A stretch of DNA of 8,816 bases from NCBI GenBank assembly GCA_029265255.1, contig JAJUJQ010000034.1, forward strand, positions 1 to 8,816. The letters run 5' to 3'. Shown here piece after piece: positions 1 through 6,844 of the stretch. The notes under the pieces are model-generated. The model was not told the origin of the DNA and ran no database searches. It saw only the letters and a list, made by a program, of their open reading frames with translations. The position numbers were made by a program, and so were the translations under genes. Origin of the DNA: Spirochaetota bacterium. GTDB lineage: Bacteria > Spirochaetota > Spirochaetia > Treponematales > Rectinemataceae. Position 1 is the stretch's first letter. Each line of letters begins with the position of its first letter.

Positions 1-1
1 G

Positions 2-1714
2 AAAGTCGCCGCGACGGACTCCTCTCAAGGTCCGTGGACTGCCCAGGACATACGAGATATCGTCTTGAGTGTTTCTGGTTTAAAGCGTGAGTTGGATTCA
101 TTGGACGAGCAGACAATCCAGCTTGTTCGCGAGATCGACAGGACGATGAGCTGGGGGGATGTCTCGGCAGATTCGTTTGCCCAGGCGCTTGAGGGAGCTT
201 CGTGCTCGGTTCGCCTGTTCGATGCTCCCGCGAGAGATATCTCAGCCCTCCCCAAAGAGCTCGAATATATACGGATTGTGGCGCCCAAGGGCAAGTCGAG
301 AGTTGCCATCATCCTCGATCGGGACGAACCATTGCCGAACTTGCCTCCTTCATTCCAGGAGTTTCTCCCTCCGGAGCGCTCTCTGTCCCAGATGCGCCAT
401 GAGCTCGATGCAATCGAGAAAAGAAAACAAGAAATATTCGAGGACCTCAAGCAGAAATCTGGAGAACTCTCGCGCTTGAAAGCATATCTTCACGAGATGG
501 AGTCTGAGATTGTCCTCGAAAAGTTGCGCTCCGGCATGCCAGAACATGAGCGCTTTGCGTATTTGAAAGGCTATGTTCCCGCGCGGGAATGTGAAAAATT
601 CAAGAAAATGGCCGTAACGTACGGATGGGGCATCGCCTTCGACGATCCTTCGGAGGAAGACCAGCCGCCCACGCTCGTGGAAAATCCGCCGGCGATCCGC
701 ATCATCCAACCCGTATTCGATTTTTTAGGGACAGTGCCCAATTACCGCGAGTACGACATATCCTCATGGTTCCTCATATTCTTTGCAATATTCTTTGCGA
801 TGATCTTCGGTGATGCCAGCTATGGGACAATTATTGTGCTTTTCTCGCTCGCTTCGATAATCGCGGCGAAAAGAAAGGGCAGGCCTGTCGGAGATGTCCA
901 GAAACTGTTCCTCCTTCTGGGAGTAACCACCGTTCTATGGGGTGCGCTGACGGCGACGTGGTTCGGCATTCAGTTCGAGTATCTTCCGAAAATGCTCCAG
1001 AATATCTCTCTACCCAGCATCAACGGCCAATCGCCGGATTCCGAGAACAACATCAAGGTGATCTGCTTCTCAATTGGGCTGGTCCAGCTCTCAATCGCCC
1101 ACATCAAAAACATAAAGCGCGATTTCCCCAATTTGAAATTTTTGTCTCAGGTTGGCTCGCTGCTGTTACTTGCCGGGATGTTCAACGCGGCGCTGAATCT
1201 CGTCATCGATGCGAAGCGGTTTCCCATAGAGAATTGGGCTGTTCTGTGTATTGCTGCGGGCTTCACCCTTGTATTTGTGTTCGGAAACTGGACTGGCAAA
1301 CTTGGCTCAAGCCTTGTGGAGAGCCTGAAGGGCATTATCCCGACTTTCCTGGGCACTGTTAGCGTGTTTGCCGACATTGTCTCCTACATACGTCTCTGGG
1401 CGGTTGGCCTCGCCGGGCTCGCGTTCGCGCAGACGGTCAACGGGATGGCCGGAGGACTTCTGAGCGGGCCTTTCGGGTTTCTGATCGGCTTCATACTGAA
1501 ACTGATGGTTGCCGCCGTACTGCTGGTGATCGCGCATTCGCTCAACTTCGTGCTGACCGTGCTTTCGGTCATTGTTCACGGCATACGACTCAACATGTTG
1601 GAGTTTTCCGGACACCTCGGCATGGAGTGGTCCGGTTACAAATACGATCCGCTGAGGGAGGAAGAACACCTTTCAGCGTCTATGAAATCTACAAGTATAA
1701 TGGAGGGAGTATGA
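2..1714 (+). CDS. atpI: V/A-type ATP synthase subunit I (subunit a homologue), 5' partial
   Basis: This is the membrane stator subunit of a V/A-type rotary ATPase, which carries the half-channels that move H+ or Na+ past the ring of K subunits. The reading frame is open from base 2 without a stop, so the true start lies upstream; the TTG at 65 is an internal codon. About 570 residues are visible, and the family usually has about 600-660, so only a short N-terminal piece is missing. The first 240 or so visible residues are soluble and charged, with a coiled-coil-like stretch at about nt 390-530 (rich in E, K, L). From about nt 765 there are seven or eight membrane segments, opening with the family motif MIFGDASYG. 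The channel arginines are present: SYIRLWAVGLAG (Arg codon 1391-1393) and VHGIRLNMLEF (Arg codon 1586-1588). They are 65 residues apart, close to the spacing of the two arginines in yeast Vph1. The stop overlaps the atpK start (ATGA). The other ATPase genes are presumably upstream. Confidence 0.95.
   Translation, partial: KVAATDSSQGPWTAQDIRDIVLSVSGLKRELDSLDEQTIQLVREIDRTMSWGDVSADSFAQALEGASCSVRLFDAPARDISALPKELEYIRIVAPKGKSRVAIILDRDEPLPNLPPSFQEFLPPERSLSQMRHELDAIEKRKQEIFEDLKQKSGELSRLKAYLHEMESEIVLEKLRSGMPEHERFAYLKGYVPARECEKFKKMAVTYGWGIAFDDPSEEDQPPTLVENPPAIRIIQPVFDFLGTVPNYREYDISSWFLIFFAIFFAMIFGDASYGTIIVLFSLASIIAAKRKGRPVGDVQKLFLLLGVTTVLWGALTATWFGIQFEYLPKMLQNISLPSINGQSPDSENNIKVICFSIGLVQLSIAHIKNIKRDFPNLKFLSQVGSLLLLAGMFNAALNLVIDAKRFPIENWAVLCIAAGFTLVFVFGNWTGKLGSSLVESLKGIIPTFLGTVSVFADIVSYIRLWAVGLAGLAFAQTVNGMAGGLLSGPFGFLIGFILKLMVAAVLLVIAHSLNFVLTVLSVIVHGIRLNMLEFSGHLGMEWSGYKYDPLREEEHLSASMKSTSIMEGV
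1702..1706 (+). promoter_or_regulatory. Ribosome binding site of atpK
   Basis: A GGAGG core lies four bases before the ATG at 1711, inside the last codons of subunit I. It supports 1711 as the start of subunit K rather than the in-frame ATG at 1627. A start at 1627 would add 28 non-hydrophobic residues in front of the first membrane helix and would overlap the upstream gene deeply. Confidence 0.8.
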
Positions 1715-2133
1715 ACATCGCATTGATTGGCGCTGCTTGTGTGCTTGGGTTGGGGGCCATAGGCTCTGGTTGTGGTGCATACATTGCTGGCATGGCAGCA
1801 ATAGGATCGTGGAAACGTTCTTATCTGAATAATAAGCCGGCCTCATTTTTGTTGGTGGCTTTTGCGGGAGCTCCTCTTACTCAGACCATATACAGCTTTA
1901 TATTGATGACCAGAATACTCAACTCAGGCAAGGATCCTACGCTTCTGTTATGGGCAGGGATTCTGGCGGGGCTCGCGGAAGGAGTTTCTGCCGTCGCCCA
2001 AGGTGCAGTTGCCGCTGCAGGCTGCGATGCCTACGGAGAGACCGGGAAGGGCTTCGCCAACTACATCATCGTGGTCGGCCTCTGCGAAACAGTAGCGCTC
2101 TTCGTGTTGGCCTTCACGTTCAGCGCGGTCTGA
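1711..2133 (+). CDS. atpK: V/A-type ATP synthase subunit K (proteolipid ring subunit)
   Basis: This 140-residue, very hydrophobic protein forms the rotating membrane ring of the V/A-type ATPase. It has four membrane helices arranged as two c-subunit-like hairpins, at about residues 3-31, 44-70, 77-104 and 114-139. The N-terminal part is glycine and alanine rich (GLGAIGSGCGAYIAG), as expected for tight helix packing in the ring. The ion-binding carboxylate is Glu126 in LCETVALF. The first hairpin carries PLTQTIY (Thr57, Gln58) where a second carboxylate could be, and the third helix has AQGAVAAAG (Gln97). From memory, these positions match the Na+ ligands of Enterococcus hirae NtpK (Thr64, Gln65, Gln110, Glu139). 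This makes sodium coupling plausible but does not prove it. One carboxylate per four helices is typical of V-type rings. The gene shares four bases with atpI, which points to translational coupling, and is followed after 24 bases by ispG. Confidence 0.95.
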   Translation: MNIALIGAACVLGLGAIGSGCGAYIAGMAAIGSWKRSYLNNKPASFLLVAFAGAPLTQTIYSFILMTRILNSGKDPTLLLWAGILAGLAEGVSAVAQGAVAAAGCDAYGETGKGFANYIIVVGLCETVALFVLAFTFSAV

Positions 2134-2157
2134 TCTGTCGACTATTCATCGGGGAGC

Positions 2158-3246
2158 GTGATTACCTTGTCGCCTACGAAGACGATAAAAGTCGGAAGTC
2201 TGTTCATGGGCGGTGACTGGCCCGTGAGCGTGCAGACGATGTGGAAGGACCCGCTCCCCGCATTCTCCGGCTCCAACGATCCACGGCTCTCGCCCATACT
2301 CGAAAGGATTGCGAACTTACAGAAGCTTGGATGTCAGATTATTCGCTTCGCTGTCCCCGACATGTCGGCTGCGGAGTCGCTCGGGCTGGTCGCGGGCTTG
2401 TCTCCGATGCCTTTGGTCGCCGATATCCATTTCGACTGGAGGATAGCGCTGCGGTGCATGGACTTCCCCATCGCCAAGATCAGAATAAATCCTGGCAATA
2501 TAGGCGCCGAATGGAAAGTGCGCGAAGTCGCCACCAAGGCCATGGACAAGGGTATTCCGATCCGCGTAGGCATCAATGGCGGGTCCCTTCCTAAAGATTT
2601 GGCCCAGGAGCCCGACATCGTAGAGGCCGCGCTCGCGGCTGCGGAGCGCGAGATCGACGTGCTGGAATCCATGCGCTTCGGCGACATTGTCGTTTCGCTC
2701 AAGATGAATGAGCCCGACGAGGTGGTCCGCGCCAACGAGGAGTTTGCCTCGCGCTATCCCTATCCCCTGCACTTAGGCGTGACCGAGGCGGGACCTCTCG
2801 TCGCTGGCGTCGTCCGGAATACTGCGGCCATTGTGCCGCTTTTAAAAAAAGGAATAGGAGCCACCATCCGCGTCTCTCTCTCCGACTCGATGGAGCAGGA
2901 AGTGCTGGCCGGCAAGGAGATTCTCGGCTGCGCCGGCAAGTCTATGCGCGGCGTGAGAATCGTGTCCTGCCCGCGCTGCGGCAGGGCGTCGTTCGACACT
3001 CATGCCTTTACTTCGAGGTGGATGCACAGGCTTTATGCCACAGATGCCGACATAACCATCGCCATCATGGGCTGCGTCGTGAACGGGCCTGGGGAGGCGA
3101 GGCATGCCGATCTTGGCATCACGGGAGCGGGGAATTCAGTGTTGATTTTTAGGCATGGAAAGATAATCCGACGAATTGATGTGTGCGACGCGGACATGGC
3201 ATTTCAAGAGGAGCTCGACACACTCCTCGGGGAAAAGGCGAAATAG
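2158..3246 (+). CDS. ispG: 4-Hydroxy-3-methylbut-2-enyl diphosphate synthase (IspG/GcpE)
   Basis: IspG reduces 2-C-methyl-D-erythritol 2,4-cyclodiphosphate to HMBPP, the penultimate step of the MEP isoprenoid pathway in the cytoplasm, using a [4Fe-4S] cluster. The protein has 362 residues, close to the usual bacterial length. The N-terminal TIM barrel shows PVSVQTM (22-28), CQIIRFAVPDM (59-69), VADIHFDWRIA (87-97), KIRINPGNIG (107-116) and IRVGINGGSL (135-144). The C-terminal cluster domain has SCPRCGR (Cys271, Cys274) and GCVVNGPGEARHADLGI (Cys306, Glu313), the full cluster ligand set. The loop after VQTM is about eight residues longer than in the E. coli enzyme as I recall it. The start is uncertain: GGGGAG at 2151-2156 is only one base from the GTG at 2158 but ten from an in-frame TTG at 2167, so translation may begin at 2167. 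The 24-base gap to atpK and the lack of a clear promoter suggest co-transcription with the ATPase genes. Confidence 0.96.
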   Translation: MITLSPTKTIKVGSLFMGGDWPVSVQTMWKDPLPAFSGSNDPRLSPILERIANLQKLGCQIIRFAVPDMSAAESLGLVAGLSPMPLVADIHFDWRIALRCMDFPIAKIRINPGNIGAEWKVREVATKAMDKGIPIRVGINGGSLPKDLAQEPDIVEAALAAAEREIDVLESMRFGDIVVSLKMNEPDEVVRANEEFASRYPYPLHLGVTEAGPLVAGVVRNTAAIVPLLKKGIGATIRVSLSDSMEQEVLAGKEILGCAGKSMRGVRIVSCPRCGRASFDTHAFTSRWMHRLYATDADITIAIMGCVVNGPGEARHADLGITGAGNSVLIFRHGKIIRRIDVCDADMAFQEELDTLLGEKAK

Positions 3247-3280
3247 AACCTGGCTCTCTCGAGCATCAGTGCCCTACAGA

Positions 3281-3610
3281 TTACTTTTTATGTGTTTCGT
3301 CTGAATTGGCGCGTATTTCAGCAATCATGCCATCGATCAAGTTCTTGATGAAAGGATCGCTTATAGAATAGATCCTCCGGGTCTTCTTCACCTCTGAAGA
3401 GACGATACCATTGCGTTTCAATATGGCCAGGTGCTGAGACACGACGGGCTGAGGTTGATCGAGACAGCGCCAGATATCCCCCACGCAGGGCACCTCTTGG
3501 TGCGCGATGAGACAGAGAATTTTCAGCCGAATGGGATGGCCGATCGCCTTATACTTTTGAGCATAAGGAGCTAATTGCTTTTCATTGCAAGGTTTAGAAC
3601 TAGAATCCAT
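3281..3610 (-). CDS. ArsR/SmtB-family winged-helix transcriptional repressor
   Basis: This small DNA-binding protein of 109 residues has the standard ArsR size and layout. ALGHPIR-type opening of helix 2 (AIGHPIRLKILCLI, 22-35) is followed by the linker VPCVGDIWRCL (40-50). The recognition helix is QPVVSQHLAILKRNGIV (54-70) and the beta wing contains VKKTRRIYSI (74-83). ArsR proteins are dimeric repressors released from DNA by a metal or by thiol chemistry. Here the classic ELCVCDL metal motif is only half kept: Cys42 matches the first cysteine, while the second is Gly44. Further cysteines are at 8, 33 and 49, so the inducer cannot be named. The ATG at 3610 is the only reasonable start, since no other start codon lies before the helix. 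It is convergent with ispG (34 bases between stops) and divergent from the isomerase-like gene. A strong promoter lies directly in front of the start. Confidence 0.9.
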   Translation of the reverse strand: MDSSSKPCNEKQLAPYAQKYKAIGHPIRLKILCLIAHQEVPCVGDIWRCLDQPQPVVSQHLAILKRNGIVSSEVKKTRRIYSISDPFIKNLIDGMIAEIRANSDETHKK

Positions 3611-3619
3611 AATGTAACC

Positions 3620-3648
3620 ATTATATAGCGAAATTTATAAAAATGCAA
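3620..3648 (-). promoter_or_regulatory. Sigma70-type promoter of the arsR-like gene, giving a near-leaderless mRNA
   Basis: On the minus strand there is a TTGCAT -35 box (plus-strand 3643-3648), a 17-base spacer, and a perfect TATAAT -10 box (3620-3625). Only nine bases separate the -10 box from the ATG at 3610. Transcription starting 6-8 bases after the -10 box would begin within about three bases of the start codon, leaving no room for a Shine-Dalgarno sequence. None is seen. The call rests on the box match and exact spacing; the start point is inferred. Confidence 0.7.
3621..3640. promoter_or_regulatory. Possible ArsR operator (imperfect inverted repeat)
   Basis: TTATA at 3621-3625 and TATAA at 3636-3640 form a 5-base inverted repeat around a 10-base centre. 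It overlaps the -10 box and spacer of the repressor promoter. ArsR-family repressors commonly bind AT-rich inverted repeats over their own promoters, so location and form fit self-repression. The arms are short and AT-only, so chance is a real alternative. Confidence 0.25.
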
Positions 3649-3715
3649 GCTGAAGGCCATTTTGTTATTTGTGCTGGCGCTGTACAGTATGGTCACTTCA
3701 AATTACACTTGGGAC

Positions 3716-4561
3716 ATGTTCAGCTTTGGATTCCGAGCGCACGATTTTGGAAGGAGCGAGCCTGAGCAAATGGCAGAGAGGCTCGCAGCGTATGGCCCCC
3801 TCTCTATTCAGTTGGCATTGCCGAAGGCTTTTTTGAGGGTACCGGCAGAGCCTGGCGTTATCACCCATGAGTATGCCCGCAGGGTCAAAGATATCTTTGG
3901 TCAAAGGGGCATTACAATCGCCGTGCTTGGGTGTTACATCAACCCAGTGCATCCCGATAGGCAAGAGCGCGAGTGCCAGCTCGACCGCTTCGAAGAACAT
4001 CTGCGCTTCGCCCGCGATTTTGGCTGTCGCGTGGTGGGTACGGAGACCGGATCACTGAATGCCGACAGCTCTTGGAATCCCGGCACGCAGGCGCCCCACG
4101 TCTTCGACACTCTCTGCGATTCGGTGTCACGGCTCGTGAGCGTCGCCGAACGATCAGACTCCATTGTGGGTATTGAGCCGGTCGCGGATCAACACACGCT
4201 GTCCTCAATCGAGAGGACCGCCGCGCTGCTCAGGCGCATCGACTCCCCCGCACTGGGCATTATCTTCGATCCGGTGAACCTCATTCCTCTTCGCGGCCTC
4301 GACGAAAGTCAGATGTCTTTCTTTCGTAGGGCCTTCGCAGCCTTCGGCGAGCGCATCGTGGCGGTGCACGCGAAGGACTTTCGTATGATTGACGGCCACA
4401 AATCTGAAGCGTTGCCTGCCGGCCAAGGTGAGTTCAATTATGCGCTCTTCTTCGAAATGCTTAAGGTCATACGCCCGGATGTTCCCGTAATTCTTGAAAA
4501 TGTCTCCCCTTCGACCGCCAGGGATGCCCTTGCTTTTTTGAGGCGTATGGCGACCCTCTGA
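3716..4561 (+). CDS. Sugar phosphate isomerase/epimerase-like TIM-barrel protein (AP endonuclease 2 superfamily)
   Basis: A 281-residue cytoplasmic protein of the xylose isomerase-like TIM-barrel superfamily (COG1082 type). Many members interconvert ketoses or sugar acids with a divalent metal; the substrate here cannot be told. Four likely metal ligands occur at the expected strand ends: Glu154 in VGIEPV, Asp185 in IIFDPVN, His218 in VAVHAKDF and Glu261 in ILENV. The LPAGQGEFNY stretch (233-242) matches the family's GxG loop before the last strands. The first barrel strand is FSFGFRAHDFG, right at the chosen ATG. In-frame alternatives are ATG at 3689 (290 residues) and TTG at 3662 (299 residues). 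I prefer 3716 because barrel strand 1 normally begins within a few residues of the start in this family, but no strong ribosome site decides it. It is divergent from the ArsR-like gene and may be under its control. It is convergent with the pectate-lyase-like gene. Confidence 0.82.
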   Translation: MFSFGFRAHDFGRSEPEQMAERLAAYGPLSIQLALPKAFLRVPAEPGVITHEYARRVKDIFGQRGITIAVLGCYINPVHPDRQERECQLDRFEEHLRFARDFGCRVVGTETGSLNADSSWNPGTQAPHVFDTLCDSVSRLVSVAERSDSIVGIEPVADQHTLSSIERTAALLRRIDSPALGIIFDPVNLIPLRGLDESQMSFFRRAFAAFGERIVAVHAKDFRMIDGHKSEALPAGQGEFNYALFFEMLKVIRPDVPVILENVSPSTARDALAFLRRMATL

Positions 4562-4577
4562 ACGTTCATTGTCGCGA

Positions 4578-4599
4578 GGCCCTGTCGACCAGGATGGCC
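4578..4599. terminator. Possible bidirectional terminator hairpin between convergent genes
   Basis: The 39-base gap between the isomerase-like gene and the convergent lyase gene contains GGC-CCTG, a TCGAC loop, then CAGG and GCC after a three-base bulge. The stem is seven pairs in two blocks. There is no T-run on either side, so it would be a weak intrinsic terminator at best. Confidence 0.2.
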
Positions 4600-4600
4600 G

Positions 4601-6796
4601 CTATGGCTTTAGTGTCAGATACGATCCAAGGACAGGGCTGTCCTCTCCCGGAAGGACTTCGGAAGGACGGTTCGTCACGTCGAAGAGGCCAGGGGCAAGC
4701 GTTTTTCCCGATGCATTCCGTGTCACGGTTCCGTTATAGAAGAACAAATCCTCTGCTGCCACACCATCTCCGTAGATGTCAGCAGGTCCGGGGCTGCTCC
4801 GCAGCGAAAGGAGCAGGGCGAGTCTAAATGCCGGCGTCGCACCTCCATACAGGGCGAATACAAAGTTTGGTCCTCCATTGTCGGCAGCGATGGAATGTTT
4901 GATTGCGACCGAGGGGTTGCTGTTCACCGTGAAGCCAGCGCTCCTGTTGGAGAATGCCTTGCAATCTTCGATCTCATGCGCCACTGCGATACCCTCTCCC
5001 CCTAGCTTGAATCCGTTTCCATCGCCCTTTGTGGGACTGCCATCCGGCATGAAACCGTTTGCCATGGCTACGCAGCGTTCGACACGAACTGGAGCAATAG
5101 CTCCTGTTTCGAGCTTGGTGTAGAGGTCCCATCCATCGTCGCAGTTGTACATGGCCACGCAGTTGACGAAGATGTTCCCGGGGCCTACGGTCAGCTTAGC
5201 GGCGAAGCCGTCGGCATCGGATTCAGCGAGATCGCGGTTGCCGCGGGCGACGCAGGCACGTATGAGATTGTAGGAGGGCCATCGCGCTGCAGGATCCATC
5301 GAGCTGCCACTCACCTGGATGCCGGTGTTGAGGTTTTTGATGGCAGTGCAGCCTTCGACGACATTGTGATTTCCTGCGATCCGGATGCCTGTCGAAGTTG
5401 AGCGCGTCACCGAGAAGCCCGACAGTATCCACCAATCGGCCAAGAGTTGGACGCCGGGCGCGGATTCCTCAAACGAAAGGATAGCTTTGTCTGCGCCAGG
5501 ACCGGAGAGTCGTATGGGGTTGCCCTCTTTGCCGTCATTTCCTCGAGCAATGATGAGGGCAGAAGCAAAACGGTAGGTTCCTTCCTTAAGAAGAATGGTT
5601 TGTCCTGGCCTCGCGAAGCTCACGGCGGTCTGGAGGTCGAGCGGATTAGCCTCAGTTCCATCGCCGCTGGGCTTTCCAGAAGAGGTGACACGAATTATGC
5701 CATCAGGCGCATCGATGGGCCTAAGCGTGATCTTCAGCTGCCTTTTCAGTGGAGCGGAGGAGATGGCTTGCCCTTCTTTGGACCATGGGGAAAACACGAG
5801 ATCGATCGTGTTCTCCCCATAAGCGAGCCAGAGTTCCTGTACAAACTCTTTGCTGGCGGCGAGGGGGATGTCTGCGGCGAGGAGTTCACCCTTGCGGAAT
5901 ATGCTGAGGCTGCCCTCGGTGTTCGCCGTAAGAATGAGGCGATAGATCGTATTGCCAGTCTCTGTCGGAGAAAGAACGCTCAGTGCCGGCACGATGGGCT
6001 TAGGTGGTTCGGCAATGGCGGGTGGATCGGTCCTCGGATCGCTGAAGGAGAGGTCTATGTCCGAGACTTTGATGGATGCGTTCCGTGCCGCGAAAAATCC
6101 CGCATAGAGCCTGGTTTTATCCTGAACTTGAAGGAGCCCCGGGCGGTAGAAAGTCGTCTCCTTTCCTTGTGGGCCCTCGATGGCGCACGTGTATCCCGAG
6201 TTGGTTTTCCGAAGGCTGAGTCTGAAACGCGTACCCTTAGACGGAAAGGCCGAGGAGAGGACTTCTGCGTTCATTTTTGCACCATATCCGCTTTTTTCTT
6301 CCACATTTTCCCGCATCACGGCCTGGAGCTGTCCCCGATAGCCTCCGACGTACACCATGTTCGAAGCGAAGACGGCGCTGTCGCCGTCCACCCCAATGGC
6401 ATCCCTCGCCATGATGCCGAAGGCCTCCTGATTGTTGGGCTTTGGTTTGGCAGGATCGTTGTCGTTTGCGTACGTGAGGACTTCTATGTCCGCCGAAAGG
6501 AAGAAATTGAAAGCCGCTGGATCGAGCTCGAAATAATAAAAGGCAATTCCGTCATGAGAACCTGTCACCTTTCCTTTTCCATTGAGCGATGAGATGACGA
6601 TGTCACCCTCTTGTCCTACCACGACGCTGTTGTCGGCTTTCGTGACGGACTGGCCAAAGATGATGCTTTTCCACTCGATGTGCGGAGAAGAGAAGTGGCT
6701 TGCTTGCGATTCTTGGGCGACAGCGAGGCACACGATCGTGGACATCATCATGAGCACAGCCGAGAAAACGGCGAATGTCTTTATACCTCGTTTCAT
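4601..6796 (-). CDS. Secreted modular pectate lyase-like enzyme, polysaccharide lyase family 9 (PelL/Pel9A type)
   Basis: A 731-residue exported enzyme expected to cleave pectate-type polyuronides by Ca2+-dependent beta-elimination. Residues 1-27 form a signal peptide (basic MKRGIK, hydrophobic core, likely cleavage after AVA at 25-27). Residues about 36-250 look like a beta-sandwich, laminin-G/concanavalin-like module, followed by a proline-rich linker (254-270). Residues about 271-360 resemble an Ig-like beta module. From about 365 to the end is a right-handed parallel beta-helix. The PL9 active site is complete: Asp529 in ESDADGFAAK, Asp553, Asp554 and Asp557 in NCDDGWDLYTK, and Lys597 in GNGFKLGG. 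These correspond to the Ca2+ aspartates (209, 233, 234, 237) and catalytic Lys273 of Dickeya Pel9A, with identical spacing among the aspartates. Cys23 is not in a convincing lipobox because Val precedes it, so a soluble secreted or periplasmic form is favoured. GAGGAGG seven bases before the ATG fixes the start. Substrate may differ, since PL9 also includes non-pectin lyases. Confidence 0.9.
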   Translation of the reverse strand: MKRGIKTFAVFSAVLMMMSTIVCLAVAQESQASHFSSPHIEWKSIIFGQSVTKADNSVVVGQEGDIVISSLNGKGKVTGSHDGIAFYYFELDPAAFNFFLSADIEVLTYANDNDPAKPKPNNQEAFGIMARDAIGVDGDSAVFASNMVYVGGYRGQLQAVMRENVEEKSGYGAKMNAEVLSSAFPSKGTRFRLSLRKTNSGYTCAIEGPQGKETTFYRPGLLQVQDKTRLYAGFFAARNASIKVSDIDLSFSDPRTDPPAIAEPPKPIVPALSVLSPTETGNTIYRLILTANTEGSLSIFRKGELLAADIPLAASKEFVQELWLAYGENTIDLVFSPWSKEGQAISSAPLKRQLKITLRPIDAPDGIIRVTSSGKPSGDGTEANPLDLQTAVSFARPGQTILLKEGTYRFASALIIARGNDGKEGNPIRLSGPGADKAILSFEESAPGVQLLADWWILSGFSVTRSTSTGIRIAGNHNVVEGCTAIKNLNTGIQVSGSSMDPAARWPSYNLIRACVARGNRDLAESDADGFAAKLTVGPGNIFVNCVAMYNCDDGWDLYTKLETGAIAPVRVERCVAMANGFMPDGSPTKGDGNGFKLGGEGIAVAHEIEDCKAFSNRSAGFTVNSNPSVAIKHSIAADNGGPNFVFALYGGATPAFRLALLLSLRSSPGPADIYGDGVAAEDLFFYNGTVTRNASGKTLAPGLFDVTNRPSEVLPGEDSPVLGSYLTLKP

Positions 6797-6803
6797 TGTG
6801 GTG

Positions 6804-6810
6804 CCTCCTC
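6804..6810 (-). promoter_or_regulatory. Strong ribosome binding site of the PL9 lyase gene
   Basis: On the minus strand GAGGAGG lies seven bases before the ATG whose last base is 6796. This is the best Shine-Dalgarno sequence in the window and it decides the start of the lyase gene. Confidence 0.85.
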
Positions 6811-6844
6811 ATATCGAGTATATGCCCGCTTTCGGAAGATTTTG

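Noticed and set aside
65..67. TTG at 65 as the start of ATPase subunit I
   Set aside because: The same frame is open back to base 2 with protein-like sequence, there is no ribosome site before it, and the resulting 549 residues would be shorter than the family norm. The gene is truncated by the window edge.
3253..3264. GCTC-TCTC-GAGC hairpin as a terminator between ispG and the ArsR-like gene
   Set aside because: The stem is only four pairs and the nearest T-run is about 20 bases away, so it does not look like an intrinsic terminator.
4630..4643. Perfect inverted repeat GGACAG-GG-CTGTCC
   Set aside because: It lies within the last codons of the lyase gene, has no T-run in either direction, and is short enough to occur by chance.
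4649..4668. Tandem repeat of CGGAAGGAC with a two-base spacer
   Set aside because: Only two nine-base copies inside a coding region encoding ordinary residues of the lyase C-terminus. There is no sign of a repeat array.
5447..6592. A 381-codon open frame on the plus strand opposite the PL9 lyase gene
   Set aside because: It lies wholly inside a well-supported gene on the other strand, its translation is rich in R, S and G without domain-like pattern, and it has no ribosome site or recognisable motif. It is a codon-bias shadow.
6728..6796. Lipoprotein signal at Cys23 of the PL9 lyase
   Set aside because: The residues before Cys23 are Thr-Ile-Val. A lipobox normally has Gly, Ala or Ser just before the cysteine, and a good AVA signal peptidase I site follows at 25-27.
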